From Fidelibacterota bacterium (GTDB lineage Bacteria; Marinisomatota; Marinisomatia; SCGC-AAA003-L08; GCA-002719095), in NCBI GenBank assembly GCA_002705575.1, contig PAHI01000011.1:1-18565 (forward strand): a DNA stretch of 18,565 nucleotides. The letters are read 5' to 3'. Both the position numbers and the translations under genes were made by a program. Shown here one piece after another: positions 5,930 through 14,112 of the stretch. The number at the start of each line of letters is the position of its first letter. The first letter of the stretch is position 1. The notes under the pieces were generated by a model. It ran no database searches, was not told the origin of the DNA, and saw only the letters and a list, made by a program, of their open reading frames with translations.

Positions 5930-6778
5930 TTAAGTAACGTTTTTTTTAAGATTTGTTGATACAACTAAAAAAGATTTTAAAAGTAAATATAGTTTTTTAA
6001 TCCTTAGTACGCTCGTTCTTTTGGTGAGTAATTGTACAGAATTTGCTTTTTCTATCTTTTTTAATAGTTCAAGATAAATAAGATAAGAAGTATAAACACC
6101 AATTTGAGCTCCTTTATTAAGTTTTTTAATTCCTGGCAGAGCATTTTTAAAATCTTTTTTAATATCGAGTATTATTTCTTCTTTTTTTGAATTTATCGAT
6201 TTTTTGTTGGCCTCCATATTAAAATATCTTCTATTTAAAATTTCAGTGTCATAATGGAGGTCTCTTAAGAAGTTAACTTTTTGAAAGGCAGCTCCTAAGC
6301 TAATTGAGCTATGTTTAAGCTTTTCGTATTCTTTATTATTTCCATTAACGAATATTTTTAAACACATGAGACCAACAACTTCTGCAGATCCATAAATGTA
6401 TTTATTAAATAATTTTTTGTTGTAGGTTTTATTATTGAGATCAAGTCGCATGCTATCAATAAAAGATTTAACTAAATCATAATCAATTTTATATTTATGA
6501 TATACTTTTTGAAAGGAATTTATTATTGGGTTGAGACTTATTCTAGTTTTTATCGATTTATTAAATTCATTTTCAAATTCATCTAGAAGTTCACTTTTAT
6601 TATATTTGTGAAAAGAATCTACAATCTCATCAGCTAATCTTACAAACCCGTACACTGAATAAATCGCTCTTCTATTTTTTTTAGACAATAAGAAAGTGCT
6701 TAAATAAAATGAGGTACTATATTCATACATAACATGAGTAGAAACTTTTTCAGATAGTCTGTCATAGATTTTTTTCAT
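5930..6778 (-). CDS. crtB: Phytoene synthase
   Basis: A 282-residue squalene/phytoene synthase that condenses two geranylgeranyl diphosphates to 15-cis-phytoene, the first committed carotenoid step. Both Mg2+-diphosphate-binding aspartate motifs are present: Asp50-x3-Asp54 in FVRLADEIVD and Asp173-x3-Asp177 in NFLRDLHYD. YIYGSAEVVGLM (about 127-138) and LGAAFQ (161-166) also fit the family. The length is close to the usual 280-310. It is the last gene of a four-gene operon and its start overlaps the end of crtI by 17 bases, so translation is probably coupled. The substrate-making GGPP synthase is not in this window. Confidence 0.95.
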   Translation of the reverse strand: MKKIYDRLSEKVSTHVMYEYSTSFYLSTFLLSKKNRRAIYSVYGFVRLADEIVDSFHKYNKSELLDEFENEFNKSIKTRISLNPIINSFQKVYHKYKIDYDLVKSFIDSMRLDLNNKTYNKKLFNKYIYGSAEVVGLMCLKIFVNGNNKEYEKLKHSSISLGAAFQKVNFLRDLHYDTEILNRRYFNMEANKKSINSKKEEIILDIKKDFKNALPGIKKLNKGAQIGVYTSYLIYLELLKKIEKANSVQLLTKRTSVLRIKKLYLLLKSFLVVSTNLKKNVT

Positions 6779-8243
6779 ATTTTTTCTCTAAGATTTTTGA
6801 AATTATTTTACCAGATATAATTGAAGGTGGTACTCCAGGGCCTGGTACAGTAAAATGTCCGCAATATGATAAGTTCTTTATCTTCTTGTCTTCAATTTTA
6901 GGTTTGAATGTAGCAGTCTGGAGTAATGTATTTGCTAAACCGTATGCGTTTCCTTTATATGCATTGTAGTCTGTAATGAAGTCTTTTCTTGTATAGTTGA
7001 TTTTTTCAATAATGTTTGATTTTATGTTTTTTTGTTCATGTTTTTCTAATTTTTTAATTACATAATCAAAATAATATTTTATTATTTCATTTGTTGGTTC
7101 AGTTATTGTTGAGATAGGTAAAAGAATAAATAAATTTTCAGAATTCTTGTTTGGCACAACACTTTTATCAGTTTTACTTGGACAGCATACATAGAAAAGA
7201 GGTTTTTTTGGAAATTTCTTTTTTTTGTAGATATCATTTAGATGATTGTCAAAATCTTCATCAAAAAATAAATTATGGTGCTTTAAAAAATCTATTTTTT
7301 TTGATAATCCAACGTAAAATATAATTGCTGAGGGTGCTAATTTTCTAGATGACCAATATTTTTTTGAATAAGACTGGTGTTTTTTAGAAAGAATATTTAG
7401 CTGTGTGAATGGATATTCGCAGTTTGATATAACATGATCTAAATCATAAAACTCTTTATTATCATACAAAACTTTTTTAATACTATTGTTCTGAATATCA
7501 AATCCTGTAACATTTTTATTAAACTCGAAATTTACTCCTAATTTTGTAGCTATTTTCATCATTCCGTTTACGATTTCATACATGCCACCCATGGGGTACC
7601 ATGTACCACCTTTGATGTCCGCAAAATTCATCATACTATAAATTCCTGGAGTATTATTTGGAGTACCTCCAAGAAAAATGGATGGAAATTCTAATATTTT
7701 AATCAAATCTTCATTATTAAAGTATTTTCTGATATGCTTTCTAAGAGATATGAAAATATTAAGTTTGTGTATATTTTTAATAATAGTAGGACTCAAGAGT
7801 TCTGTAAAGGATTGTCCGTTTAAATTTAGAAAATTATCAATCGAGAGCGTATATTTCTTTTCTGCTAGATTTATGTATTTAATTAGAGCTTTAGATGAAT
7901 TAGGTTCTATTTTATCAAAAAGTAAACATAGATCATCAAAGTTTGCAGGAATATTGTAGGTATTGTTTTTTGTTATAAATTGATATGATGGGTCTATTCT
8001 TACAAGATTGTAGAAATCACAAGTGTTTTTGTTGAAATCTTTAAAAAATGCGTCAAATATATCAGGCATCCAATACCAAGAAGGTCCTTTATCAAAAGTA
8101 AATCCTCCAGATCTAAATTGAGATAATCGACCTCCAGGAGTAATATTCTTATCAATCACTGTGACTTTAAAACCAGCTTTTGATAAATAGCATGCTGCAG
8201 ATATTCCTGAAACACCCGCTCCTATTATAGTTATTTTTTTCAT
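6762..8243 (-). CDS. crtI: Phytoene desaturase (CrtI type)
   Basis: A 493-residue FAD-dependent desaturase that turns phytoene into lycopene through successive desaturations. The N-terminal Rossmann motif GAGVSG (residues 8-13) with VIDKNITPGGRLSQF and GFTFDKGPSWYWMP is typical of bacterial CrtI, as is the C-terminal YCGHFTVPGPGVPPSI segment that completes FAD binding and membrane association. Length is usual for the family. Its ATG overlaps the stop of blh by four bases (8240-8243). Neighbouring crtB supplies its substrate and crtY uses its product. A ketolase-like CrtO or saturase reading is less likely given the lycopene-cyclase/Blh context. Confidence 0.95.
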   Translation of the reverse strand: MKKITIIGAGVSGISAACYLSKAGFKVTVIDKNITPGGRLSQFRSGGFTFDKGPSWYWMPDIFDAFFKDFNKNTCDFYNLVRIDPSYQFITKNNTYNIPANFDDLCLLFDKIEPNSSKALIKYINLAEKKYTLSIDNFLNLNGQSFTELLSPTIIKNIHKLNIFISLRKHIRKYFNNEDLIKILEFPSIFLGGTPNNTPGIYSMMNFADIKGGTWYPMGGMYEIVNGMMKIATKLGVNFEFNKNVTGFDIQNNSIKKVLYDNKEFYDLDHVISNCEYPFTQLNILSKKHQSYSKKYWSSRKLAPSAIIFYVGLSKKIDFLKHHNLFFDEDFDNHLNDIYKKKKFPKKPLFYVCCPSKTDKSVVPNKNSENLFILLPISTITEPTNEIIKYYFDYVIKKLEKHEQKNIKSNIIEKINYTRKDFITDYNAYKGNAYGLANTLLQTATFKPKIEDKKIKNLSYCGHFTVPGPGVPPSIISGKIISKILEKKYEKNL

Positions 8244-9160
8244 ATTATTCTCTGCTTTTGCGATACTTTATTAAACACGATTTCAGTTACTATATGAGGA
8301 AATGTTAGGGATGCTAGTCCAATAAAAATTGAGGTGCTTAGAGCAGAAAAAGTATTTAAAAAGTTAGTTGAAAAAATAAAAGAAAATAAAAAAAGCATAA
8401 AAGTTATTATTGAAATAAAAATCACTTTTTTACGTTGCATAAAAACAAGTTTGCTGCGATTAAATATAGGTTTTGAAATGTTTCTTAGAGAGTGAAGAAA
8501 ACAAAAGTATAAAGTAAAAGCTAGAATAGGTTCAAGTGTGTAATTTATTATTACAAGTAAAATCATATCAGTATTGAAAATTATTCTATTTAAGTAGTTA
8601 CGGATGTATATAAATGATAAAGTAATATTAGCAGTTAATAAAATAGCAAAAATGATATAATTTGAATTAAGAAACGTTAAATATTCAGTGTTATTCATGA
8701 AATTTAATATTTTTAAAATAGAAACAGTTTCATAAAAGTTCAGGATAAGTGGAAGGGTAATAATAAGTGCCCCTCTAGTTATAGATATCAATAAATTAGG
8801 GTACACGTTGAAATATGAATAATCATCAGCGCCAAAGTGGTGTATGGAAATAAATAAAAATAATGATAATGTAAAAACTGGCATTAAAAGCCAAAAAGTA
8901 ACAACAGAAACTAAAATCAAAATGTAGATACTAATAAAATTGAAGAATTTTAGATTAAAATAATTAGATATTTTATCAACTTTATTAATATCGAAAGCAC
9001 CATGGTAAATGCCAATTGTAGATACTAAAAAAAATGAAAGATAGGTTGCTAAATTTTGATTATTTGATAGAGGAAGTATTTGGTCAAGCATTATAAAAGT
9101 TATGCAGGCAAATCCAAATACGTAGGAAATCTTTTTATTAAATAATTTATAGTTATTCAT
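8240..9160 (-). CDS. blh: Beta-carotene 15,15'-dioxygenase (Brp/Blh family)
   Basis: A 306-residue multi-span membrane protein of the Brp/Blh family, which cleaves beta-carotene symmetrically into two retinals, the chromophore of the neighbouring rhodopsin. Conserved His-bearing motifs are visible: IYHGAFDI (His53), SIHHFGADDY (His107/108), FLHSL (His223) and TFPHIVTE (His289); in this family histidines bind the catalytic iron. About eight or nine hydrophobic segments are seen. It overlaps crtY upstream (9157-9160) and crtI downstream by four bases each, so all four genes should be one transcript. Its presence indicates that carotenoid made here is used for retinal. Confidence 0.93.
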   Translation of the reverse strand: MNNYKLFNKKISYVFGFACITFIMLDQILPLSNNQNLATYLSFFLVSTIGIYHGAFDINKVDKISNYFNLKFFNFISIYILILVSVVTFWLLMPVFTLSLFLFISIHHFGADDYSYFNVYPNLLISITRGALIITLPLILNFYETVSILKILNFMNNTEYLTFLNSNYIIFAILLTANITLSFIYIRNYLNRIIFNTDMILLVIINYTLEPILAFTLYFCFLHSLRNISKPIFNRSKLVFMQRKKVIFISIITFMLFLFSFIFSTNFLNTFSALSTSIFIGLASLTFPHIVTEIVFNKVSQKQRII

Positions 9161-10227
9161 ATTAATAGAGCTTTTAAAAAATATCTTTTAGGTAAGTTTT
9201 TAATTACTTTGAAATCATTTACTAGATTGCTTTTGTTTGATAAGAATTTTAAAGCAGAAGAAGTGTTTTTTGAAAAAAGTGAAGTGAAAATTTCAGGCAT
9301 TTTACTTGGGTAATTTTCTATAACTTTAAATAAAATATCGTCGTAAAAAGAATATTTTTTATGTAGCTTAAATTCAGGGAAAGATAAAATATCAGCAATA
9401 TTTTTTGTAATAAATTTAGAGTGACTCTGTATATTAGAAAAAGTGTACCCCGTGCTTTTTCGAGTTAGATTGGCGGCAGACCCTATTAGTATTTCATTGG
9501 AATTCTTTTTATGGTTAAAATGACTTAGCGGTAAGGAACCTATCTCTTCATAGCAAACATTATATTTGTAAATATTTAGTTTATTGTTTAGGTATGTTTC
9601 TATTTCATTTAAATACTCATTTTTTTTATGCGATTTATTTTTGGATATCCATGTTGTTTCAATTAAAGCTTTTTTTGAACTATATGGCAATATGTAGAAA
9701 AAATGAACACCATGTTTTGGATGGCTGAAATCCATTAGACAGAACTGTTTTGGTTCAAAGTAGTCATTTTCAATTTCAATTTCAACGCCATAGAAATGCT
9801 GATAAAAAATACTTTTTTTATTTTTTTTAGGTATGCTATTAAAAACAATTCCAGATTTAAGATCAATTTTATCTGAATATTCAGTAAAAAATATATTTGG
9901 ATTGATTTTTAAGCTTGATAAGATTTTTTCATAAAATAAATTGCTGTTAATAGATTGATATGGATACTTTGAGCAATTTACTCTAACCTTTTTATTATCG
10001 CATTTTAAGTAAAAATCATTCCATGATTTGACAACACAATCATTAAAAAGGTGATTTTCAAAATTCCAAAAGGACCATGTTTTATCTCTAGAGTAGGATT
10101 TTCTCTTTTCTACAATACATAAAGTTTTGTTAGATAATTTTTTTGATAAATTAAGATGATAAGCTAGAGAGAGTCCAGCGCAACCACCACCTAATATCAC
10201 ATAGTCGTATTTTTTATTTTTTAACAT
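9157..10227 (-). CDS. crtY: Lycopene beta-cyclase (CrtY type)
   Basis: A 356-residue flavoprotein cyclase converting lycopene to beta-carotene. It has the dinucleotide-binding GGGCAG (residues 13-18), the family motif RDKTWSFW (47-54), LMDFSHP and the C-terminal GSAANLTRKSTGYTF. It is slightly shorter than the usual 380-390 residues, mostly at the C-terminus. First gene of the operon; its ATG (10225-10227) lies about 30 bases downstream of the direct-repeat operator at 10257-10271. It diverges from the proteorhodopsin gene. Confidence 0.93.
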   Translation of the reverse strand: MLKNKKYDYVILGGGCAGLSLAYHLNLSKKLSNKTLCIVEKRKSYSRDKTWSFWNFENHLFNDCVVKSWNDFYLKCDNKKVRVNCSKYPYQSINSNLFYEKILSSLKINPNIFFTEYSDKIDLKSGIVFNSIPKKNKKSIFYQHFYGVEIEIENDYFEPKQFCLMDFSHPKHGVHFFYILPYSSKKALIETTWISKNKSHKKNEYLNEIETYLNNKLNIYKYNVCYEEIGSLPLSHFNHKKNSNEILIGSAANLTRKSTGYTFSNIQSHSKFITKNIADILSFPEFKLHKKYSFYDDILFKVIENYPSKMPEIFTSLFSKNTSSALKFLSNKSNLVNDFKVIKNLPKRYFLKALLI

Positions 10228-10242
10228 TTTATCATATTATTA

Positions 10243-10271
10243 ACAATAAAAGATAATGCACGGTTTGCACG
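10243..10271 (-). promoter_or_regulatory. crtY-operon promoter with CGTGCA direct repeat
   Basis: On the minus strand CGTGCA (10271-10266), AAC, CGTGCA (10262-10257): two half-sites with 9-bp period. Seventeen bases after the first half-site is TATTGT (10248-10243), a plausible -10 box, putting the first half-site in the -35 position. The layout is the same as at the rhodopsin promoter, which supports it as a shared operator. Confidence 0.6.
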
Positions 10272-10375
10272 TATTAAATTATAATAAGCTATCTAATTAT
10301 CCAATAATTAAAAATTTTCTTAATAATTTAATTTTTTATTTGGTTTATAATTTTTTTGTATATAATATAACTTAC
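10272..10375. other. Divergent intergenic core, AT-rich
   Basis: About 100 bases between the two operator copies. It is almost pure A/T with short self-complementary runs (AATAATTAAAAATTTTCTTAATAATT). An open frame from 10256 runs through it into the rhodopsin gene but lacks coding character. It probably serves as promoter spacer only. Confidence 0.5.
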
Positions 10376-10404
10376 CGTGCAAAACGTGCAAATTGTATTA
10401 TAAT
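10376..10404 (+). promoter_or_regulatory. Proteorhodopsin promoter with CGTGCA direct repeat
   Basis: CGTGCA (10376-10381), AAA, CGTGCA (10385-10390), then TATAAT at 10399-10404, exactly 17 bases after the first half-site. The first half-site replaces a canonical -35, as expected for a site where a regulator controls RNA polymerase access. Seven bases after the -10 comes AGGAG (10411-10415), the ribosome binding site. Confidence 0.65.
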
Positions 10405-10423
10405 TAAATTAGGAGATATAACA

Positions 10424-11083
10424 ATGGTAGATTTAGGTAATTTCACAGTTTTCTCTTTTTGGCTTGCTACAGCTATGATGCTTGCTTCCACTGTGTTCTT
10501 TTTTGTTGAAAGGGGAGATGTTAGTATAAAATGGAAAACTTCATTAACAGTTGCTGGTTTAGTTACTGGTGTAGCTTTCTGGCACTATCTTACTATGAGT
10601 AAATTAGCGGCGGATGGTGTATCGCCAGTTGCGTACAGATATGTAGATTGGTTTATAACAGTCCCGTTGCAAATAGTTGAATTTTATCTAATATTAGCAG
10701 CAGTTACTTTAGTTAGCTCTAAAGTATTTTGGAAACTTTTAATAGCCAGTTTAGTTATGTTAATTGGCGGGTATGTAGGCGAAACATGTGGGGCCGATTA
10801 TCAGTTGAGCGGATTTATTGTAGGAATGTTTGGTTGGATTGGTGTTTTATATTTGATTTTTATCGGAGACGCAGCAAAAGCTAATGCAGGCAGTAAGAAT
10901 GAAGCTTCGCAGTTCGCCTTCAAAGTGATGCGTTTGATAGTATTGTTCGGTTGGGCAATATATCCAATTGGATATTGGTTGCCGGATGCTACACTGAATG
11001 TGGTTTACAACCTAGCAGATCTAGTTAATAAAACTGCTTTTGGCCTGATGATCTGGGTAGCTGCAAAAATGGACACTAAATAG
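10424..11083 (+). CDS. Proteorhodopsin, blue-tuned light-driven proton pump
   Basis: A 219-residue seven-helix microbial rhodopsin. Helix C carries RYVDWFITVPLQIVEFYL with Asp75 (proton acceptor), Thr79 and Glu86 (proton donor): the DTE set of outward H+ pumps. Gln83 occupies the spectral-tuning site (105 in the SAR86 protein), where Gln gives blue and Leu green absorption. His54 (AFWHY) matches the conserved His75 partner of the acceptor. Lys203 in LADLVNKTAFGL binds retinal. I start at ATG 10424 because AGGAG lies nine bases upstream and the frame before it is non-coding. There is no cleavable signal peptide. Retinal comes from the divergent crt/blh operon, which has the same operator. It pumps protons across the inner membrane in light. 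Confidence 0.96.
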   Translation: MVDLGNFTVFSFWLATAMMLASTVFFFVERGDVSIKWKTSLTVAGLVTGVAFWHYLTMSKLAADGVSPVAYRYVDWFITVPLQIVEFYLILAAVTLVSSKVFWKLLIASLVMLIGGYVGETCGADYQLSGFIVGMFGWIGVLYLIFIGDAAKANAGSKNEASQFAFKVMRLIVLFGWAIYPIGYWLPDATLNVVYNLADLVNKTAFGLMIWVAAKMDTK

Positions 11084-11098
11084 TATTTTGCGAAAAAC

Positions 11099-11131
11099 GA
11101 GCCTCTTTATTTTTTCATTAATAAGAGGCTC
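11099..11131. terminator. Hairpin downstream of proteorhodopsin
   Basis: GAGCCTCTT (11099-11107) pairs perfectly with AAGAGGCTC (11123-11131), extendable by two A-T pairs past one bulge. It lies 16 bases after the rhodopsin stop. The downstream side is T-rich but not a clean T-run, and an A-run lies on the upstream side. Confidence 0.6.
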
Positions 11132-11156
11132 ATCCTCCTTATTTCAGCTATCGTTT

Positions 11157-11231
11157 AATCAATAATTAATATTCCCTTACTTGCCCCCTCATTATGAGGG
11201 GGTTCTCTCTCAATATTGATTGAATTTTTTT
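11157..11231 (+). terminator. Nested hairpins followed by T7 run
   Basis: Outer arms AATCAATA (11157-11164) and TATTGATT (11214-11221) enclose a strong inner hairpin CCCCCTCA-TTA-TGAGGGGG (11184-11202), the most GC-rich spot in this AT-rich stretch. A seven-T run (11225-11231) follows. It may be a second terminator isolating the rhodopsin transcript or a small structured RNA; it lies within the 222-base gap 11084-11305, which otherwise shows no gene. Confidence 0.45.
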
Positions 11232-11305
11232 AATCATACTAAAATTAGACACTCGAATAGAAAGGTTCGTTTTGGATTTATCACTTAAAATATTTAGTTT
11301 CAGAT

Positions 11306-11704
11306 GTGAAAAATGTACTCTTAATCAGTTTATTGATATTCTTCCCTTTTGGTAATCAAGTATTTGGACAAAATATTGAGTGTGTTAAAATAGGACAATC
11401 TATTTTTTCTGTTTGGAATCATTCTGAAAATATAAACTATAATCAAAAAATCAAAGTAGGTCAGATTATTTTAGATAAACCTACTAATTCAAATTATGAT
11501 TCAGGATGTATAGGTCGATGCGGAGAAGGATGTGGAAAAGATGGGTCAGGATATTATACATTAGATTGTTTAAATCATGACATGTGTACATTTTATGACT
11601 CTAAATTTGGATGGATCTTTGATCGTGATTGTGGAGATGAATTAGTGAATGCAATTGATGATTTTTTGTTTGGTAAAGAATGTTATATAAAGTCTCAAGA
11701 TTAG
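11306..11704 (+). CDS. Secreted phospholipase-A2-like protein
   Basis: A 132-residue protein from a GTG start, with signal peptide MKNVLLISLLIFFPFGNQVFG. Cys-rich GCIGRCGEGCG (67-77) resembles the Gly/Cys calcium loop of secreted phospholipase A2, and LDCLNHDMCTFY (87-97) contains the CxxHDxC active-site helix with the His91-Asp92 pair; a further CGDEL lies at 109-113. sPLA2 enzymes hydrolyse the sn-2 acyl ester of phospholipids. The domain is short, so activity is not assured. Nearby ATG codons are out of frame or stop at once, so GTG is chosen. The next gene follows after 17 bases, making co-transcription likely. Confidence 0.65.
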   Translation: MKNVLLISLLIFFPFGNQVFGQNIECVKIGQSIFSVWNHSENINYNQKIKVGQIILDKPTNSNYDSGCIGRCGEGCGKDGSGYYTLDCLNHDMCTFYDSKFGWIFDRDCGDELVNAIDDFLFGKECYIKSQD

Positions 11705-11721
11705 TATTTAGGAGCTAAATT

Positions 11722-13620
11722 ATGACAATAGATCAAATGGCCATATTTTTTATTATAATGCTAACCTTTCTTTTATTTTTAATTGGTAAGTGGCGTTATG
11801 ATATTGTTGCGATTATTGCTTTATGTACTTTATTTATAACTGATTTAATTTTAGGAGGAGATACTTCTGCCTTAATCGTAAATCCTTCAAATATTTTTTC
11901 CGGTTTTAGTCATCCAGCTGTAATCACTGTTGCGGCAGTTTTAATAATTAGTCGAGCTCTATATAATTCAGGATTAGTTGATTTAATTTCCAGAAAAATA
12001 GCTCCCTTATCAAAAAGTCAGTTAGGGCATATCACGAGTTTGAGTGGGGTGGTTTCTTTTTGTTCTGGGATAATGAATAATGTAGGTGCATTAGCATTAA
12101 TGTTGCCTGTTGCATTAAAGACCTCAGCTAAGCAAAAACGATCACCTAGTATTATTTTAATGCCTCTTGCTTTTGCTAGTATTTTAGGAGGAATGATAAC
12201 TATGATTGGGACACCTCCTAATATAATTATAGCTAATTTTCGTCAAACACATCAAGCAAACTTAAAGTTTGAGGCACTTAATAATAGCAATTCTAAAGCA
12301 GCTCTTTATTTAGAAAGTAAAAATATTAGTATAGATTATTTTGAGCCTACTCCATTTGGGATGTTTGATTTTACTCCTGTTGGGGTTTTGGTTGCAATAA
12401 TTGGAGTAATTTTTATTGCTTTAATTGGTTGGAGGTTTATTCCTAGGGAATCATATAAAAAGCCAGGTAGTGCATCTTTATTTTCAATTGATGAATATAT
12501 AACTGAGATTCGTATTCCTGAAGGATGTCAGTTTGTTGGCTTAAAAATCAAAGAAATAGAAAGTTTAACAGATGATAGAATGTCTATTTTTGGTGCTATA
12601 GATAGCAAAAATAATATTAAGTCAATTAGAAGTGATGAGATTATTCAAAAAGGAGATAGTTTTCTTATTAAATCAGATCCTGTGGATTTAAAAAGTATGA
12701 TGAATGAATATACTATTAGATTTACGAAAGATATGAGGCAGCGTATTGATAGATTAAAAAATGAGAATACGATTTTTAAAGAAGTGTTGATTACTCCAGG
12801 TTCTAAGTTAGAAAATAGAGATCGTACATATTTAAGAAGAAGAACTTCAAATTCTCTAGTGCTTATGGCTGTTGCTAGACAGAATAAGCCAATTCGTAAA
12901 AGCTTAGGTAAAATTAAATTTAGAGTTGGAGATGTATTACTTTTACAAGGAGATTCTGATAATCTTAATGATAATATCACTAATCTTAATTTACTACCTC
13001 TTGAGAATAGAGAAATAGAAGTTGGAGTTTTTTCAAAAGTAGGTTTGTCTGTTTTTATTTTTTTCGGGGCTATTTTATTAAGTATTTTTGGAATTGTGCC
13101 AACTACCTTAGCATTTGTTATGGCTGTACTATTGTATTGTTTTACAGGGATTTTACCAGTTAGAGAACTGTATCAAGAAATTGATTGGCCAATAATTGTT
13201 TTATTAGCTGCAATGATTCCTGTGAGTAATGCCCTTGAGACAACTGGAAGTTCTCAATTATTAGCAACATTTTTAGTTGGAGCTACAGAAGGCTACCCCG
13301 TTTGGTTAATTCTAGGTCTTATTATGGTTGTAACAATGTGTTTATCAGATATAGTTAATAATGCTGCAACTGCACTTATAATGGCTCCTATTTCAGCTGG
13401 AATAGCTATGTCGATAGGAGTTAATATAGACCCGTTTCTGATGGCTGTTGCAGTTGGAGCTTCTTGTGCTTTTTTAACACCTATAGGTCATCAATGTAAT
13501 GCGATAGTTTTAGGTCCTGGAGGATATCGTTTTTCTGATTATTGGAGAATGGGTTTACCTTTAGAAATTATCATAGTTTTATTAGGAACACCTTTAATTC
13601 TTTATTTTTGGCCCTTATAA
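11722..13620 (+). CDS. SLC13/DASS-type anion transporter with RCK_C domains
   Basis: A 632-residue membrane transporter. Two homologous hydrophobic halves are seen: helices with SGLVDLI, NNVGALALMLPVALK and MIGTPPNIII in the first, and DIVNNAATALIMAPI plus FLTPIGHQCNAIVLGPGG in the second. These are the paired N-x-A/P-rich hairpins of the ion-transporter superfamily containing CitT, ArsB and YfbS. Between the halves (about 250-430) lie two soluble TrkA-C (RCK_C) domains, marked by repeated GD.L.....L.. segments (KGDSFLIKSDPVDL, VGDVLLLQGDSDNL). This matches the SLC13 permease/TrkA-C group, whose substrates are anions such as sulfate or dicarboxylates; substrate cannot be told here. AGGAG at 11710-11714 is the ribosome binding site. 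Confidence 0.88.
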   Translation: MTIDQMAIFFIIMLTFLLFLIGKWRYDIVAIIALCTLFITDLILGGDTSALIVNPSNIFSGFSHPAVITVAAVLIISRALYNSGLVDLISRKIAPLSKSQLGHITSLSGVVSFCSGIMNNVGALALMLPVALKTSAKQKRSPSIILMPLAFASILGGMITMIGTPPNIIIANFRQTHQANLKFEALNNSNSKAALYLESKNISIDYFEPTPFGMFDFTPVGVLVAIIGVIFIALIGWRFIPRESYKKPGSASLFSIDEYITEIRIPEGCQFVGLKIKEIESLTDDRMSIFGAIDSKNNIKSIRSDEIIQKGDSFLIKSDPVDLKSMMNEYTIRFTKDMRQRIDRLKNENTIFKEVLITPGSKLENRDRTYLRRRTSNSLVLMAVARQNKPIRKSLGKIKFRVGDVLLLQGDSDNLNDNITNLNLLPLENREIEVGVFSKVGLSVFIFFGAILLSIFGIVPTTLAFVMAVLLYCFTGILPVRELYQEIDWPIIVLLAAMIPVSNALETTGSSQLLATFLVGATEGYPVWLILGLIMVVTMCLSDIVNNAATALIMAPISAGIAMSIGVNIDPFLMAVAVGASCAFLTPIGHQCNAIVLGPGGYRFSDYWRMGLPLEIIIVLLGTPLILYFWPL

Positions 13621-13633
13621 TTTGATGCTATTT

Positions 13634-13646
13634 TAGAGCGTCTCTA
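13634..13646 (+). terminator. Weak hairpin after transporter gene
   Basis: TAGAG-CGT-CTCTA (five pairs) followed by TATTTTATTTATT. It is a marginal intrinsic terminator between the transporter and the next gene. Confidence 0.25.
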
Positions 13647-13689
13647 TATTTTATTTATTGTAAATTTCAATGCAAAAAAGGATATAATT

Positions 13690-14112
13690 GTGAAAAATAT
13701 TATCTTAATAAGTCTAGTGACCTTGTTTATTAATTCAAGTTTGGTTGCATCTAATAATGATTTATGGCCTATGTTAAAAATTTCTTATGATATGAACTTG
13801 GGATTAACATTTAGCGTTGGTCTTTCAATACTAAACTATGAACGTAGTACAGGTAAAGGGATATATGTTTTAGCATCAAAAGGTAGAAAAGGTAGTAATA
13901 TTTCTTTTGGAGCCTTAGGTGCTGCAGGTGGATTTTATGGCACTTATGGATTAAATCGTATGAAAGTTAATAAGGATAATAATATAAGTTTTTGGGGTTT
14001 AGAAATGTCTACAAATTTTTTGCTTCATTATAAAATAGGTTTAATGAATAAAAATAAACTACTTAAAATATCTGATTATAAGTTTAATTTAGCAGCAGGT
14101 CTTGGCATATGA
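13690..14112 (+). CDS. Small exported protein, possible outer-membrane barrel
   Basis: A 140-residue protein with GTG start and a good AAGGA site at 13678-13682. The N-terminus MKNIILISLVTLFINSSLVAS is a signal peptide. The mature part shows alternating Gly and hydrophobic strands (LGLTFSVGLSILNYE, ISFGALGAAGGFYGTYG, ISFWGLEMSTNFLLHYKIG), typical of outer-membrane strands. It ends abruptly in NLAAGLGI in what looks like mid-strand, so it may be a truncated barrel. Its stop overlaps the next ATG as ATGA, which suggests an operon. Family not recognised. Confidence 0.65.
   Translation: MKNIILISLVTLFINSSLVASNNDLWPMLKISYDMNLGLTFSVGLSILNYERSTGKGIYVLASKGRKGSNISFGALGAAGGFYGTYGLNRMKVNKDNNISFWGLEMSTNFLLHYKIGLMNKNKLLKISDYKFNLAAGLGI

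Noticed and set aside
7678..7959. Plus-strand open frame within crtI
   Set aside because: It is an antisense shadow of the well-supported minus-strand desaturase gene.
10256..10423. N-terminal extension of proteorhodopsin from ATG 10256
   Set aside because: The extension covers both operators and the promoter, is AT-rich and non-coding in character, and a good AGGAG lies before ATG 10424.
12645..12980. Minus-strand open frame within the transporter gene
   Set aside because: It lies opposite the RCK_C region of a clear transporter gene and shows no domain or start signals.
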